Below, piece after piece: positions 39,616-50,117 of a DNA stretch of 64,000 nucleotides (positions within the stretch are counted from its first letter, which is position 1; every line of letters begins with the position of its first letter). The stretch comes from Flavobacteriales bacterium (GTDB lineage: Bacteria; Bacteroidota; Bacteroidia; JANQJC01): assembly GCA_028281825.1 (NCBI GenBank), contig JANQJC010000025.1:1-64000 (forward strand), given 5' to 3'. Position numbers and translations under genes: made by a program. Under the pieces are notes generated by a model that saw only the letters and a list, made by a program, of their open reading frames with translations, searched no databases and was not told the origin of the DNA.

Positions 39616-41283
39616 ATGAAGCATTATCTATTATCAATTTTTTCCTTTTGTATTTTGTTGGCGCCTACCTATTTATATGCCCAGGATGACATGGCCCTGC
39701 AAATGATGGAGAATGGTGAAGAGTATATCAAGGGCAAGGTGATATTGAAAGTGAAGCCTGGGTATCGTTCTCAATGTACTTTCAATTCTGTTGATGTTCT
39801 AGCCTTGAAAGCCGTTTTTGAAGGATTGAAGTATAAAAGGATAATCAAGAAATTTCCAAACTCGCAAGCACCCGACAGAAAATATAATGACTGGGGTAAG
39901 GAGATGGTGGATATCTCTCTGATTTATGAATTGTATTTGCCATTAGATGCAGAAGTATTCAAAGCGGTGGGGCAATTAATGGCTACAGGTGTTTTAGAGT
40001 ATGCCCAAGCTGATTACGTGAGCTATCCGCATTATGTACCAAATGATTCTCACTTGAATAACGTAATGCCTTACCATTTTGACAATATCCAAGCTTACCA
40101 GGCCTGGGATAGTATACAAGGGGATACTAATACTATTATTGGTATCACAGAGACTAGCTTTGATTTGAACCATCCCGAGTTGATTAACCAGATACAGTAT
40201 AATTATGCTGACCCAGTGAATGGAACAGACGATGATAATGACGGCTACACGGATAACTATGCAGGTTGGGATTTGTATGATGATGACAACAACCTTTTTA
40301 TCAATAACGACATACATGGAACAGCGGTGGCTGGCATTGCTTCAGCAGATGTAGATAATAATGTTGGTTATGCTGGTATTGGCTTCAATTGCAGATTTAT
40401 GCCAGTAAAAGTGGGTAATGCTTCAACCATCACAAAGGGATATGACGGTATTGTATACTGCGTGGATAGAGGGTGTAAAGTAGTCAACTGCTCATGGGGT
40501 AATACTACCTTCAACCCATTGGCGCAGGATATTATAGATTACGCGGTTATAAATAATGATGCAGTTGTTGTTGCATCTGCTGGTAATATTGACTCAACCG
40601 CCTATTACTATCCAGCCTCATATGAGTATGTATTAAGTGTAACGAGTGTGGACTCAGACGATAAGTTCAATAACCCCAGTGGCCCGCATACCAGGAATGA
40701 TTCAGTTGATTTGTGTGCTCCGGGATATGGGGTTTATACTACAGCTACCTTTGGTGGTGTTTATTACTATTCTCCACCCCAAGGAGGTACTTCAATGGCA
40801 GCGCCTATAGTGTCAGGTTTGGCTGGTTTGATTAGATCGCGTTATCCCTGTTACAACGCTATCCAGGTGATGGATACCATCAAAGCGAATACTGATATAA
40901 TAGACACCATAACCGATAACATTCCTTTTGTAGGTATGTTGGGAACAGGACGTGTGAATGCTTACAAGCCAATGTTGGCGCCTCCCTGCATGTTGGTAGG
41001 TGAAGTTGAAAAAGAGCGCCAGTCCAGTGAACTTATAGTATATCCAAACCCAGCCAATGATAGGGTTAACTTTAACATATACATCCAACAAGAAGGTATG
41101 ATAACCGTTAGGTTGCTCAACTATCTGGGGCAAGATATTTACAGTGAGCAAAGGACCAATTTAATTCCTGGTGAAAACAGGTTATCACTTAGCCTTAATG
41201 GTATATCAAATGGTACTTATTTTGTGCAGGTATTGGGTGATGAATTCTCTTATTCCCGCAAACTGATTATCGCTGGAAAGTAA
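39616..41283 (+). CDS. subtilisin-like (S8) serine protease with T9SS sorting tail
   Basis: IGITETSFDLNHPEL, DIHGTAVAGI, GGTSMAAPIVSGLAGL; C-terminus LIVYPNPANDRVNFNI...GTYFVQVLGDEFSYSRKLIIAGK. Confidence 0.93.
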   Translation: MKHYLLSIFSFCILLAPTYLYAQDDMALQMMENGEEYIKGKVILKVKPGYRSQCTFNSVDVLALKAVFEGLKYKRIIKKFPNSQAPDRKYNDWGKEMVDISLIYELYLPLDAEVFKAVGQLMATGVLEYAQADYVSYPHYVPNDSHLNNVMPYHFDNIQAYQAWDSIQGDTNTIIGITETSFDLNHPELINQIQYNYADPVNGTDDDNDGYTDNYAGWDLYDDDNNLFINNDIHGTAVAGIASADVDNNVGYAGIGFNCRFMPVKVGNASTITKGYDGIVYCVDRGCKVVNCSWGNTTFNPLAQDIIDYAVINNDAVVVASAGNIDSTAYYYPASYEYVLSVTSVDSDDKFNNPSGPHTRNDSVDLCAPGYGVYTTATFGGVYYYSPPQGGTSMAAPIVSGLAGLIRSRYPCYNAIQVMDTIKANTDIIDTITDNIPFVGMLGTGRVNAYKPMLAPPCMLVGEVEKERQSSELIVYPNPANDRVNFNIYIQQEGMITVRLLNYLGQDIYSEQRTNLIPGENRLSLSLNGISNGTYFVQVLGDEFSYSRKLIIAGK

Positions 41284-41346
41284 ATTCTGCTAGTCTTTGC
41301 ATTTCAATCACGAGTGCATTTTTTACATTTGCACAAATTTCAATGC

Positions 41347-41889
41347 ATGGACATAAGTCAAATAGTATCGGTTTCAGGTCATGGTGGCCTCTTTAAAGTT
41401 ATCAGTCAGATAAAGAATGGCATTATTGTCGAAGGTCTTGAAGATCAGAAGAGAATGCCTATTTACGCATCACAAAAGGTGGTAGCCTTAGAGGATATCA
41501 GTATATATACTTACACCGATGATATTCCATTGAAAGAGGTATTACTAACCATTCAAGAAACCTTGAAGAGTGAGCAGGCACCAGAAGGTAAAAAGGCTAG
41601 TGCCAATGACTTAAAGTCTTTCATGGAGACAGTAATGCCCGATTATGACAAAGAAAGGGTTTATGTTTCCGACATCAAGAAGCTGGCCAAGTGGTATAAT
41701 ATTCTGAACTCATTGGGATATATCACCAAAGAGGAAGCCAAGGAAAAAGAAGAAAAACCTAAAACTACAGCTGATACCAAGAAAGGGACTAAAAAAGCAG
41801 AGAAAAAGCCTAAGCAAGCATCAAAAGCATCTGCTAAACCAAAGGGCGGAGCCAGACAAGCTAAGTCGTCCGGCTCGAAAAAGGGCTAA
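41347..41889 (+). CDS. DUF5606 family protein with Lys/Ala-rich tail
   Basis: MDISQIVSVSGHGGLFKVISQIKNGIIVEGLEDQKRMPIYASQKVVALEDISIYT; basic C-terminus. Confidence 0.85.
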   Translation: MDISQIVSVSGHGGLFKVISQIKNGIIVEGLEDQKRMPIYASQKVVALEDISIYTYTDDIPLKEVLLTIQETLKSEQAPEGKKASANDLKSFMETVMPDYDKERVYVSDIKKLAKWYNILNSLGYITKEEAKEKEEKPKTTADTKKGTKKAEKKPKQASKASAKPKGGARQAKSSGSKKG

Positions 41890-41903
41890 TAAACTTATTG
41901 ATT

Positions 41904-43631
41904 ATGGATTTGAAACAAGTAGAGATTCCTGTGAGGGAAAAGCGTAGGTTTTTACCTGATGGTTTAATTATTGACTCTTGGAATGCCATCGAACCTTATT
42001 TTCTAGACCTGGAGAAAAGGGAGTTTAATTCAATTGAAGATTTGCAAGAGTGGTTGCTTGACCGCAGTGAGTTAGAGGCTGTTCTTGAAGAAGACTTGGC
42101 CTGGCGTTACATCAAAATGAATATTGATACTACAGACAAAGAATTGGCTAAAGCATTCCAGTTTTTTGTGACGGAGGTACAGCCCAAGATAGCACCATTT
42201 GACAATAAATTTGATAAAAAATTTGTTGACAGCCCTTATCTGAAAGAGCTAGACCAGGATAAGTATTATATCTACTTACGTGCAGTGAAAAAGCAAATGG
42301 AGATTTTTAGGGATGAGAATATTCCATTGTTTACTGAAATGCAGACAGAGCAACAAAAGTTTGGTAACATCTCTGGTGCCCAAACCATAGCATATGGTGG
42401 TGAAGAAATGACCATGCAACAGGCCAGTAAACTTCTAAAAGATACTGATAGGGCAAAGAGGGAAGAAGTTTTTCTTTTGATGAAAGCTCGCAAACTGAAA
42501 GATGTTGATGCACTTGATGAGCTTTATAGTGCACTTGTAAAATTGAGACATCAGATAGCAGTTAACGCGGGCTTTGAGAATTACAGGGATTACAAATTTG
42601 CTGAGCTAGGGCGTTTTGACTACTCGGTGCAGGATTGCTTTGATTTTCATCAAGCTATTGGTAGCGAGTTGGTGCCGTTGAATAACCAACTAAATGAGAA
42701 GCGCAAGCAAGACTTGGGTGTCGAGAAACTAAAGCCTTGGGATATGGCAGTAGACCCTACTGGTAAAGCTCCACTCAAGCCAGTTGAAGATAATGAAGAA
42801 CTGATTAATAAAACTATTGAGTGTTTCAAAACTATTAGGCCTTACTTTGGTGAGTGCTTAGCGATAATGAAGGAGATGGGACACCTTGACTTGGGGTCAA
42901 AAGTGGGTAAGGCACCAGGTGGGTTCAATTATCCATTATACGAAATTGGTGTTCCGTTTATCTACATGAATTCAGTGGGCACTTTCAGGGATATGATTAC
43001 CATTATCCATGAAGGTGGGCATGCAATTCATTCTTTCTTAAGCAGGGATTTGGAGATTACCGCGTTTAAAAACCTTCCTTCAGAAGTAGCTGAGTTAGCC
43101 TCAATGGGTATGGAGTTGCTTTCGATGGACTACTGGCAGTTCTTTTTTGACAGTGAAGAGGATTTGAAAAGGGCTAAAAAAGAGCATCTGGAAACTATCC
43201 TTGAGATTTTGCCTTGGGTGGCAACTATTGATAAATTTCAACATTGGGTGTATGAGAACCCAAACCATGGCGCTGAAGAAAGAGGCAATAAGTGGGTCGA
43301 AATACTGGGTGAGTTTGGTAGCAGTGTAATTGATTGGAGTGGGCATGAGGACAGCAAGGCAACTTCTTGGCAGAAGCAAATGCACCTGTTTGAAGTACCT
43401 TTCTACTATATTGAGTATGCTATTGCCCAATTGGGTGCTATTGCCCTTTGGAAATCGTTTAAGGAAAACCCAGAACAAACATTGGATAACTACCAAAAAG
43501 CTTTGAGCTTAGGTTATACAGTCACCATTGGTGAAATTTATGAAGCTGCTGGTATCCGTTTTGATTTCTCGAAAGAATACGTTCACGAAATAGTTGAATT
43601 CGTTAAAGGCGAGTTAGCACAGGTTTCTTAA
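41904..43631 (+). CDS. M3 family oligoendopeptidase (PepF-like)
   Basis: TIIHEGGHAIHSF zinc motif (HEXXH). Confidence 0.94.
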   Translation: MDLKQVEIPVREKRRFLPDGLIIDSWNAIEPYFLDLEKREFNSIEDLQEWLLDRSELEAVLEEDLAWRYIKMNIDTTDKELAKAFQFFVTEVQPKIAPFDNKFDKKFVDSPYLKELDQDKYYIYLRAVKKQMEIFRDENIPLFTEMQTEQQKFGNISGAQTIAYGGEEMTMQQASKLLKDTDRAKREEVFLLMKARKLKDVDALDELYSALVKLRHQIAVNAGFENYRDYKFAELGRFDYSVQDCFDFHQAIGSELVPLNNQLNEKRKQDLGVEKLKPWDMAVDPTGKAPLKPVEDNEELINKTIECFKTIRPYFGECLAIMKEMGHLDLGSKVGKAPGGFNYPLYEIGVPFIYMNSVGTFRDMITIIHEGGHAIHSFLSRDLEITAFKNLPSEVAELASMGMELLSMDYWQFFFDSEEDLKRAKKEHLETILEILPWVATIDKFQHWVYENPNHGAEERGNKWVEILGEFGSSVIDWSGHEDSKATSWQKQMHLFEVPFYYIEYAIAQLGAIALWKSFKENPEQTLDNYQKALSLGYTVTIGEIYEAAGIRFDFSKEYVHEIVEFVKGELAQVS

Positions 43632-43726
43632 TAGTTGTACGGGTGTAGTCAGTCCCGAGATATCATGCAAACGCCGTTCAGAGATACCGAATCTTCATTG
43701 AATTTCGCTTGGCAACGGGGTTGTGT

Positions 43727-44116
43727 TCGCGGGCGTAGACCCGCGATCTCAACCGTACCAGTCTAAAGCTAAATCGTTCCAGTTAGGATTGTCTTTCTCT
43801 ATTAGCTCATTTTTCTATTGGCGAAGCCACTTCTTAATTCGTTTTTCTTGCTTTTTAGTCTCAGTAGCAGTGCTAAAAGATTGGTGCCAAACTAGTCTGT
43901 TACAGTTATATTTGTTTATGAAACCTGCAACCTGTTTGGTTTTGTGTTCTTCTACTCTCCTTTTTAGGTTGTTCGTGAAGCCTGTATATAATACCGAGTT
44001 GGATTTATTGGTGAGTATGTAAACCCAATATGCACGTTGCATAGTTTTGATGTTTGGTGAGTAAAGATAAATACAAGGCTGGGATCGCGGGTCTTCGCCT
44101 TGCTTCGCCCGCGAAG
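43727..44116. mobile_element. ~390-bp GIY-YIG element bounded by inverted palindromic repeats (copy A)
   Basis: Left end ttcgcgggcgtagacccgcgatctcaacc (43727-43755); right end ggctgggatcgcgggtcttcgccttgcttcgcccgcgaag (44077-44116) is its reverse complement with an 11-nt longer hairpin loop. Confidence 0.65.
43815..44042 (-). CDS. GIY-YIG nuclease superfamily small protein
   Basis: MQRAYWVYILTNKSNSVLYTGFTNNLKRRVEEHK. Confidence 0.9.
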   Translation of the reverse strand: MQRAYWVYILTNKSNSVLYTGFTNNLKRRVEEHKTKQVAGFINKYNCNRLVWHQSFSTATETKKQEKRIKKWLRQ

Positions 44117-44179
44117 AGTAAGGTGCCTTATTCTCTTCAGATTATGGGTTTTCGTTTCACTGCTCCCGCAATAGATGGG

Positions 44180-44824
44180 TTACTCTCCCATTTCCTGCTC
44201 CCTCAAGGCCTTGCCACGTGCGGCTATTAGTTCGTGGGTAAACATAGCGCCATTATTCTTGAATAGGTTGTAGAACTTAAGCTTGTTGTTCATGGATTCC
44301 ATCAGCCACTTCTTGTCGTCCTCGTTCTCGGTCTCAAACATTTCGTCAAACACTTTTTCTGTTTCATCTTGCAGCCAATCCAGTAGTGTGCGCCCGTCGT
44401 GTTTTTCCACCAGGTTCATATCCACCTGCATTTCATACACCATCATAAAAGCCACCGATAGCGAGTTCTCATACACTACTTTTCTCAGTATTGACCCGCC
44501 TTCAAACCCAGGCTCATCTTTACAAATCATGCATGGGTAATTTTGCTGAACCCATGCCTTTATTTTAGCGGCACTGTTTTGGTTGCTTTTCCTCTGAATT
44601 TGGTTTTTGATAAGTACCGAACTGTTGTTTTCTATATCATTGCAAATGTTCCTATTGAAAGAGTTGCTTGACTTGCAATCAGGCTCTTTTTGTTCAATAA
44701 TCTTAGTTTGTTCGGGTGGTTTTATTCCACCAGAAGTGTGCACTTGGCCTATTGCTGTAATGTTCAATGCTAACAGCGATAGCAGGCAGATAAACCACTG
44801 GATGTTTCTTTTTGATTCTGTCAT
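44180..44824 (-). CDS. secreted hypothetical protein
   Basis: 214 aa with signal-like hydrophobic N-terminus FICLLSLLALNITAIGQ. Confidence 0.7.
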   Translation of the reverse strand: MTESKRNIQWFICLLSLLALNITAIGQVHTSGGIKPPEQTKIIEQKEPDCKSSNSFNRNICNDIENNSSVLIKNQIQRKSNQNSAAKIKAWVQQNYPCMICKDEPGFEGGSILRKVVYENSLSVAFMMVYEMQVDMNLVEKHDGRTLLDWLQDETEKVFDEMFETENEDDKKWLMESMNNKLKFYNLFKNNGAMFTHELIAARGKALREQEMGE

Positions 44825-44835
44825 CGTTGGCCGTA

Positions 44836-45852
44836 TTAAATGATGTTCACTTCTCTTTCGAGTTCCACTCCAAATTTGTTCTTTACTGATACCTTAATCT
44901 GTTCTGAAAGGTCAAAAATATCAATACCTTTTGCATTTCCATAATTTACCAATACCAAGGCTTGTTTGTCATGCACGCCATAGTCACCAAGTTTTTTCCC
45001 TTTCCAGCCACTTTGCTCTATCAGCCAGCCAGCGGCTAGTTTTACATGGGCAGTATCAATAGGGTAGGAAGCTAAATTGGGATAATCTTTGCGAATTTTA
45101 TCAGCCAACTCAACAGGCACAACTGGGTTTTTAAAAAAGCTGCCTGCATTACCAATTTTACTGGGGTCGGGCAATTTACTGCTGCGAATGTTGATAACTG
45201 CCTGGCTAATGGCACTGATACTCAATTCAGTCACACCCATATTCTCAAGTTCTTGCTCAATTGCGCCATAACTGGTATTAAATTGTGCTGTTCTTTTCAA
45301 TCGGTATGCAACTGAAGTTATGATATACTTGTCTTTGGCTGTGTTCTTAAAGATACTTTCTCGGTATCCGAAATTACATTCATCAAGCTTGAAAATAACT
45401 TCCTCACCGGATGACATATCAACAGCCGTTAGTTGATGAAATACATCTTTTATCTCAACGCCATAGGCACCTATGTTTTGCATAGGGCTGGCTCCAACAT
45501 TTCCAGGTATTAATGACAGGTTTTCAATGCCTGCATACCCATTACTTACACAATGCATCACAAATTGGTGCCAGTTTTCACCCGCACCAGCCTTAATAAC
45601 AAGGTTTTCTCCATCATCTTCCACCAACTCAATGCCCTTGAAATCATTCTTAATCACTAAGCCATCATAGTCTTTCGTAAAAAGGATATTACTGCCACCA
45701 CCAAGAATTAGTTTGGGGGAAGTATTGAAGTTTTTCCATCCACGCAACTCATTGAAATCGTCTACTGACGTGCAAGTCGCCATGTGCTTGGCATTCGCTT
45801 CTATACCAAAAGTGTTGTAAGGTTTAAGGGCAACGTTATCTTCTATCTGCAT
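44836..45852 (-). CDS. murB: UDP-N-acetylmuramate dehydrogenase
   Basis: LKPYNTFGIEANAK, ILGGGSNILF, IPGNVGASPMQNIGAYGVEI. Confidence 0.96.
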   Translation of the reverse strand: MQIEDNVALKPYNTFGIEANAKHMATCTSVDDFNELRGWKNFNTSPKLILGGGSNILFTKDYDGLVIKNDFKGIELVEDDGENLVIKAGAGENWHQFVMHCVSNGYAGIENLSLIPGNVGASPMQNIGAYGVEIKDVFHQLTAVDMSSGEEVIFKLDECNFGYRESIFKNTAKDKYIITSVAYRLKRTAQFNTSYGAIEQELENMGVTELSISAISQAVINIRSSKLPDPSKIGNAGSFFKNPVVPVELADKIRKDYPNLASYPIDTAHVKLAAGWLIEQSGWKGKKLGDYGVHDKQALVLVNYGNAKGIDIFDLSEQIKVSVKNKFGVELEREVNII

Positions 45853-45858
45853 ATCCTA

Positions 45859-47124
45859 TCAATTGGTTGCCTGTTCTACAGGTTTAGTATCAAGTATTTC
45901 CTTAAGCCTTTCCATAATTTTTGTTGTTGCCCCAGTGTTCTCCTGCATGTAGGTAGCTACACGCCCTCTAGCAGCTTCTAATTGAGACTCTTCAAAAAAC
46001 AAATCGTTAATCTTATGATTGATATTGCGGAAAGCATACACAGCAAAAGCACCACCTACGTTTGTCAGGTCGCCTGCTTCCTGGAATTTCTGAAAATTTG
46101 GCCCAAATAATATGGGGATATGAAAAGCAGCAGGTTCTAATATATTATGAATACCCTTATCAAACCCTCCGCCAACATAGGCTAAGTCAGCATACTGGTA
46201 GAGGTGGGCTAACTGGCCAATAGTGTCAACAATAATTACATCGGCGTTCTTCACATTTTCTTCATTAAGCTGGCTAAATAGAACGCAGTTTAGCTCAATT
46301 TTACCAATCAACTTTTCAATCTCAACAGCATCAATTTCATGCGGAACTATAATATACTTGAATTCGTCCTCACGTTTCTTAATCAACAGTGTCATCATTA
46401 GATTGTCTTTGGCCCAGGTACTGCCTGCAATAATGAGCTTTCGTTCACCTTTAAACTGCTCTATCAATGGAAACTTTTGAGGTTTTGAGGCTATTTCAAT
46501 TACCCTGTCAAAGCGGGTGTCACCTACAATCTCCACTTGAGTAATCCCATGTTTGTTAAGCAATCTTAAGGAATCTTTACCTTGCACAAAGAAGAGATTA
46601 ACCAATTTTAATTTTTCCAAAAACCATTTACCCTTTGGCTTAAAAAAATGTTGGTCGGGCCTAAAAACCGCTGATACATATACTATTGGGATGTTTTTGT
46701 CGTGCAGCGTTTGAATAAAGTTGAACCAGAAATCATACTTCACAAAAAGTGCGATTTTTGGATTTACAGCTTCCACAAACCGTATTGCATTTTCTTGGGT
46801 ATCAGCGGGTAGGTAAAAAATGTAATCGGCATGTGGGTAGTTTTTTCTTATTTCATACCCACTTGGGGAGAAGAAAGTCAGTAATATCTTATAGTTAGGA
46901 TAATCTTTTTTGAATTGCTCCAACACTGGCCTGCCTTGCTCAAACTCACCCAATGAGGCACAGTGAAACCAGGCTATGTCAGCGTTTTTATCAATGGTGC
47001 TCTCTATTCTTTCCAGCAGGTCTTTTCGTCCTTCTACCCACTTAGCGGCTTTTTTATTCCACATGGCAGTAAGCCTGGCCCCAAGCACATACATTTTTAT
47101 GGAAAAATTATAGGAGCGCTGCAT
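45859..47124 (-). CDS. waaA: 3-deoxy-D-manno-octulosonic acid (Kdo) transferase
   Basis: WFHCASLGEFEQGRPVLEQFKKDYPNYKILLTFFSPSGYE; YVGGGFDKGIHNILEPAAFHIPILFGP. Confidence 0.95.
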   Translation of the reverse strand: MQRSYNFSIKMYVLGARLTAMWNKKAAKWVEGRKDLLERIESTIDKNADIAWFHCASLGEFEQGRPVLEQFKKDYPNYKILLTFFSPSGYEIRKNYPHADYIFYLPADTQENAIRFVEAVNPKIALFVKYDFWFNFIQTLHDKNIPIVYVSAVFRPDQHFFKPKGKWFLEKLKLVNLFFVQGKDSLRLLNKHGITQVEIVGDTRFDRVIEIASKPQKFPLIEQFKGERKLIIAGSTWAKDNLMMTLLIKKREDEFKYIIVPHEIDAVEIEKLIGKIELNCVLFSQLNEENVKNADVIIVDTIGQLAHLYQYADLAYVGGGFDKGIHNILEPAAFHIPILFGPNFQKFQEAGDLTNVGGAFAVYAFRNINHKINDLFFEESQLEAARGRVATYMQENTGATTKIMERLKEILDTKPVEQATN

Positions 47125-47127
47125 TGC

Positions 47128-47880
47128 TTAATCGTAATAGGTTCTTACTGAGCCTCGCTTATAAAAGGGGATAATCCAACCTATCCTCGCGCCATATAGC
47201 ATGTCAAAGCGTTGACTATCATCTGTAGTCATAGTATCAAAATTATAGTTGCGCCTATTCTTGGTCCAGGCCTGAGTAATATCAATACCAATATAGAAAT
47301 TGAACAACCTGCTATTGCTCAGGTTAAGATATCCTACAAATTGGTTGATGGCAAAACCATTGGTAAGCCTGTCATAACCTTTCTTGGTGTCATCAGTGAG
47401 TTGCGGGGCGGTATTATTGGCAACATCAATTCTAATTTTGTGTTGCAAAAGACCAGCACCTGCCAGTATAAAAATTCCACTGCTGGGATTGCGATTGAGA
47501 ACAGGTAAAACCCAACCACCTTTCAGTGATGTATAAAAACCGCGCTCATAAAGCACAACATCGGCAGCCAAACCATCTTCACCAATGATTACCCCTTGCT
47601 CGGTTTTCAGGTTATCCAAGATGCCGTTTTCTATAATATCATTTCCAAAAATGATGTCAAACTCAACGCCATACACCAGGTTGTTTTTCAACTTATGGAG
47701 AAATGAAACACCAACATTAGAGTTAGCGCCAAACCTATCAGCCAAATCCCCTCCAGGTATTTGATAAGCATAAGAAAGTGAAGCCATAGGAATGCTCAGG
47801 ATAGAGTCCTTTACATTCACTTGTGATAGGCTGCTAAGGCTTAGCAGGCAAAAGAAAGCGATACTTAAGTGCAGTTTCAT
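47128..47880 (-). CDS. outer membrane beta-barrel-like protein
   Basis: Start moved to MKLHLSIAFFCLLSLSSLSQ (ATG at 47880); porin-like aromatic/glycine pattern. Confidence 0.72.
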   Translation of the reverse strand: MKLHLSIAFFCLLSLSSLSQVNVKDSILSIPMASLSYAYQIPGGDLADRFGANSNVGVSFLHKLKNNLVYGVEFDIIFGNDIIENGILDNLKTEQGVIIGEDGLAADVVLYERGFYTSLKGGWVLPVLNRNPSSGIFILAGAGLLQHKIRIDVANNTAPQLTDDTKKGYDRLTNGFAINQFVGYLNLSNSRLFNFYIGIDITQAWTKNRRNYNFDTMTTDDSQRFDMLYGARIGWIIPFYKRGSVRTYYD

Positions 47881-48268
47881 GTTCAAGCGCAAACTTACTA
47901 CTATTTCACTGAGCTTGAGAAGGCTAGACATTGAATTATTCACCAAGTGATGTGTAAATAGTCTAAAAATAAACATAATTTATAAAATATACAATGTTAT
48001 TCGCAGCTCAAGATTTTCCGTGAGTCCCTCGAGGGTGTCTATGAAACTTTGTTTACTTTGTAAATAAATTGTAATGTACACTCAATTAACAACATCATGC
48101 AACCTGCTAAAAACAGCAGCTTTAACCATTGGTCAACAAACAATATTTAGTATAAAAAATTGCCCTTCAGGTAATCTAACAAAACTACCCTCCAGTAATT
48201 CCTTTTATAGTCGAATATTAAGCCCATATTACACGTTATTTCTGGTTTCTATTTCAAGGTTTTTTAGT

Positions 48269-48276
48269 TAAGTTTG
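48269..48276 (+). promoter_or_regulatory. putative -7 element (TAAGTTTG) of etfB
   Basis: TAnnTTTG match 37 nt upstream of the etfB ATG. Confidence 0.4.
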
Positions 48277-48312
48277 CAGCCGCTTTATAAATCTATCAAA
48301 ATTCAATAAAAA

Positions 48313-49053
48313 ATGAAGATATTAGTATGCATCAGTAAAGTGCCTGACACTACGTCAAAGATTGCTTTTACTGATGGCAACACCAAGTTTGATGAAACAA
48401 ACGTTCAATTTATTGTTAACCCATACGATGAATGGTATGCACTTGTGCGTGCACTTGAGATTACTGAGCAAGGTGGTGGCAGCGTAACTGTTGTTAATGT
48501 TGGTCCAGCTGCCAACGAGCCGACTATACGCAAGGCATTGGCTATCGGTGCTCACGAAGCTGTTCGTATTGACGGTGAGCCAGGTGAGGCTTTCTATGTA
48601 GCTACTCAAATTGCTGAGTACGCTAAAGACAAAGGCTTTGATGTTATACTTACAGGTAAAGAAACAATTAACTTCAACGGTGCTGAGGTAGGCGGTATGA
48701 TTGCTGGGCTTTTAGACCTTCCTTACATCTCTCTGGCTAGCGACCTTCAGGTAAATGGTAGTACAGCTACTTTGAAAAGAGTAATTGAGGGTGGTTATGA
48801 AATGGTTGAAGTAAACGGCCCATTTGTAGCCAGCGCTCAAAAAGGTATGGCAGAAGCAAGAATACCAAACATGCGTGGTATCATGGCTGCCAGAACTAAA
48901 CCTTTGAATGTAGTACCAGCTGTTCCGGTTGACACTTTAACCTCTGTTAAAGTATTTGGTACTCCTCCACCTAAGTCTGATGTTAAATACATCGATGCGG
49001 AGAACCCAGGGCAATTAGTGGAGCTATTGCACACTGAAGCTAAAGTGATATAA
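48313..49053 (+). CDS. etfB: electron transfer flavoprotein subunit beta
   Basis: MKILVCISKVPDTTSKIAF; NPYDEWYALVRALEI. Confidence 0.96.
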   Translation: MKILVCISKVPDTTSKIAFTDGNTKFDETNVQFIVNPYDEWYALVRALEITEQGGGSVTVVNVGPAANEPTIRKALAIGAHEAVRIDGEPGEAFYVATQIAEYAKDKGFDVILTGKETINFNGAEVGGMIAGLLDLPYISLASDLQVNGSTATLKRVIEGGYEMVEVNGPFVASAQKGMAEARIPNMRGIMAARTKPLNVVPAVPVDTLTSVKVFGTPPPKSDVKYIDAENPGQLVELLHTEAKVI

Positions 49054-49087
49054 TTTATTAACCTGATTTTTTAAAAAACGATATAAA

Positions 49088-50062
49088 ATGTCTGTACTGG
49101 TTTTTGTAGATACCGTTGACGGAAAAGTAAAAAAGTCGTCTCTTGAGGCGGTTTATTATGGAAAAAAGACTGCTGAGCTAGTTGGTGGCGAGTGCGTTGC
49201 TCTTGCTTTCAATGGTTCAGACTTGGAGAGCCTTGGTAACGTTGGTGCTTCAAAAGTATTAAACGTTGCTGATGAAAAACTAAAGCAATTTGACCCATCT
49301 GTGTACACAGAGGCTATCAAACAAGCAGCCAATTCAGTTGGTGCTAAAGTAGTTGTGTTTGTTCAGGACTCAACTGGTAAGTCATTAGCTGCAAGGCTTT
49401 CTGCTAAATCAAAAGCAGGTTTGGTAAGTGGTGCTACTACATTGCCAACTGTTGATGGTGGTTTCAAAGTAAAGAAAAATGTATTCTCAGGTAAAGCCTG
49501 GGCCGAGTACGAAATACATACCGATGAGAAAGTGATATCAATCATGGCTAACTCATTGCAAGTGGAGAAATCAGATGCAACTGCTCCTGTTGAGGGCTTG
49601 AGCCTTGACTTAGGTGGTGTTAATGCTTCACTAACGGTGAAAGAAGTAAGCAAAGCTGCTGCAGGTGGCGCTGCTCCATTGCCAGAAGCTGAGTTGGTGG
49701 TTTCTGCCGGTCGTGGTTTGAAAGGGCCTGAAAACTGGGGTATGGTTGAAGAAATGGCTGAGATTTTGGGAGCTACAACTGCATGCTCTAGGCCAGTTGC
49801 TGATAGCGATTGGAGGCCTCACCATGAGCACGTTGGGCAAACGGGTGTTGCCATTAGGCCAAATCTGTATATTGCTATTGGTATTTCGGGTGCCATCCAA
49901 CACTTGGCTGGTGTAAACCAAAGTAAAGTGATTGTAGTAATTAATAAAGACCCTGAAGCACCATTCTTCAAGGCTGCTGACTATGGTATCGTTGGTGATG
50001 CCTTTGAAGTAGTGCCTAAATTGAATGAGGCATTCCGTAAGTTTAAAGAGAGTAACGGCTAA
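49088..50062 (+). CDS. etfA: electron transfer flavoprotein subunit alpha
   Basis: VVSAGRGLKGPENWGMVEEMAEILGATTACSRPVADSDWRPHHEHVGQTGVAIRPNLYIAIGISGAIQHLAG. Confidence 0.96.
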   Translation: MSVLVFVDTVDGKVKKSSLEAVYYGKKTAELVGGECVALAFNGSDLESLGNVGASKVLNVADEKLKQFDPSVYTEAIKQAANSVGAKVVVFVQDSTGKSLAARLSAKSKAGLVSGATTLPTVDGGFKVKKNVFSGKAWAEYEIHTDEKVISIMANSLQVEKSDATAPVEGLSLDLGGVNASLTVKEVSKAAAGGAAPLPEAELVVSAGRGLKGPENWGMVEEMAEILGATTACSRPVADSDWRPHHEHVGQTGVAIRPNLYIAIGISGAIQHLAGVNQSKVIVVINKDPEAPFFKAADYGIVGDAFEVVPKLNEAFRKFKESNG

Positions 50063-50117
50063 TTTTTCATACCTTAGTAAAAACCTGTTACTGAGCTTGT
50101 TGCCAAAGGCGTCTTAG

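Noticed and set aside
43101-43496. 131-aa minus-strand ORF
   Set aside because: Antisense to the M3 peptidase
48026-48035. 10-bp perfect palindrome ccctcgaggg in the intergenic region before etfB
   Set aside because: Too short to distinguish from chance and no second copy seen nearby
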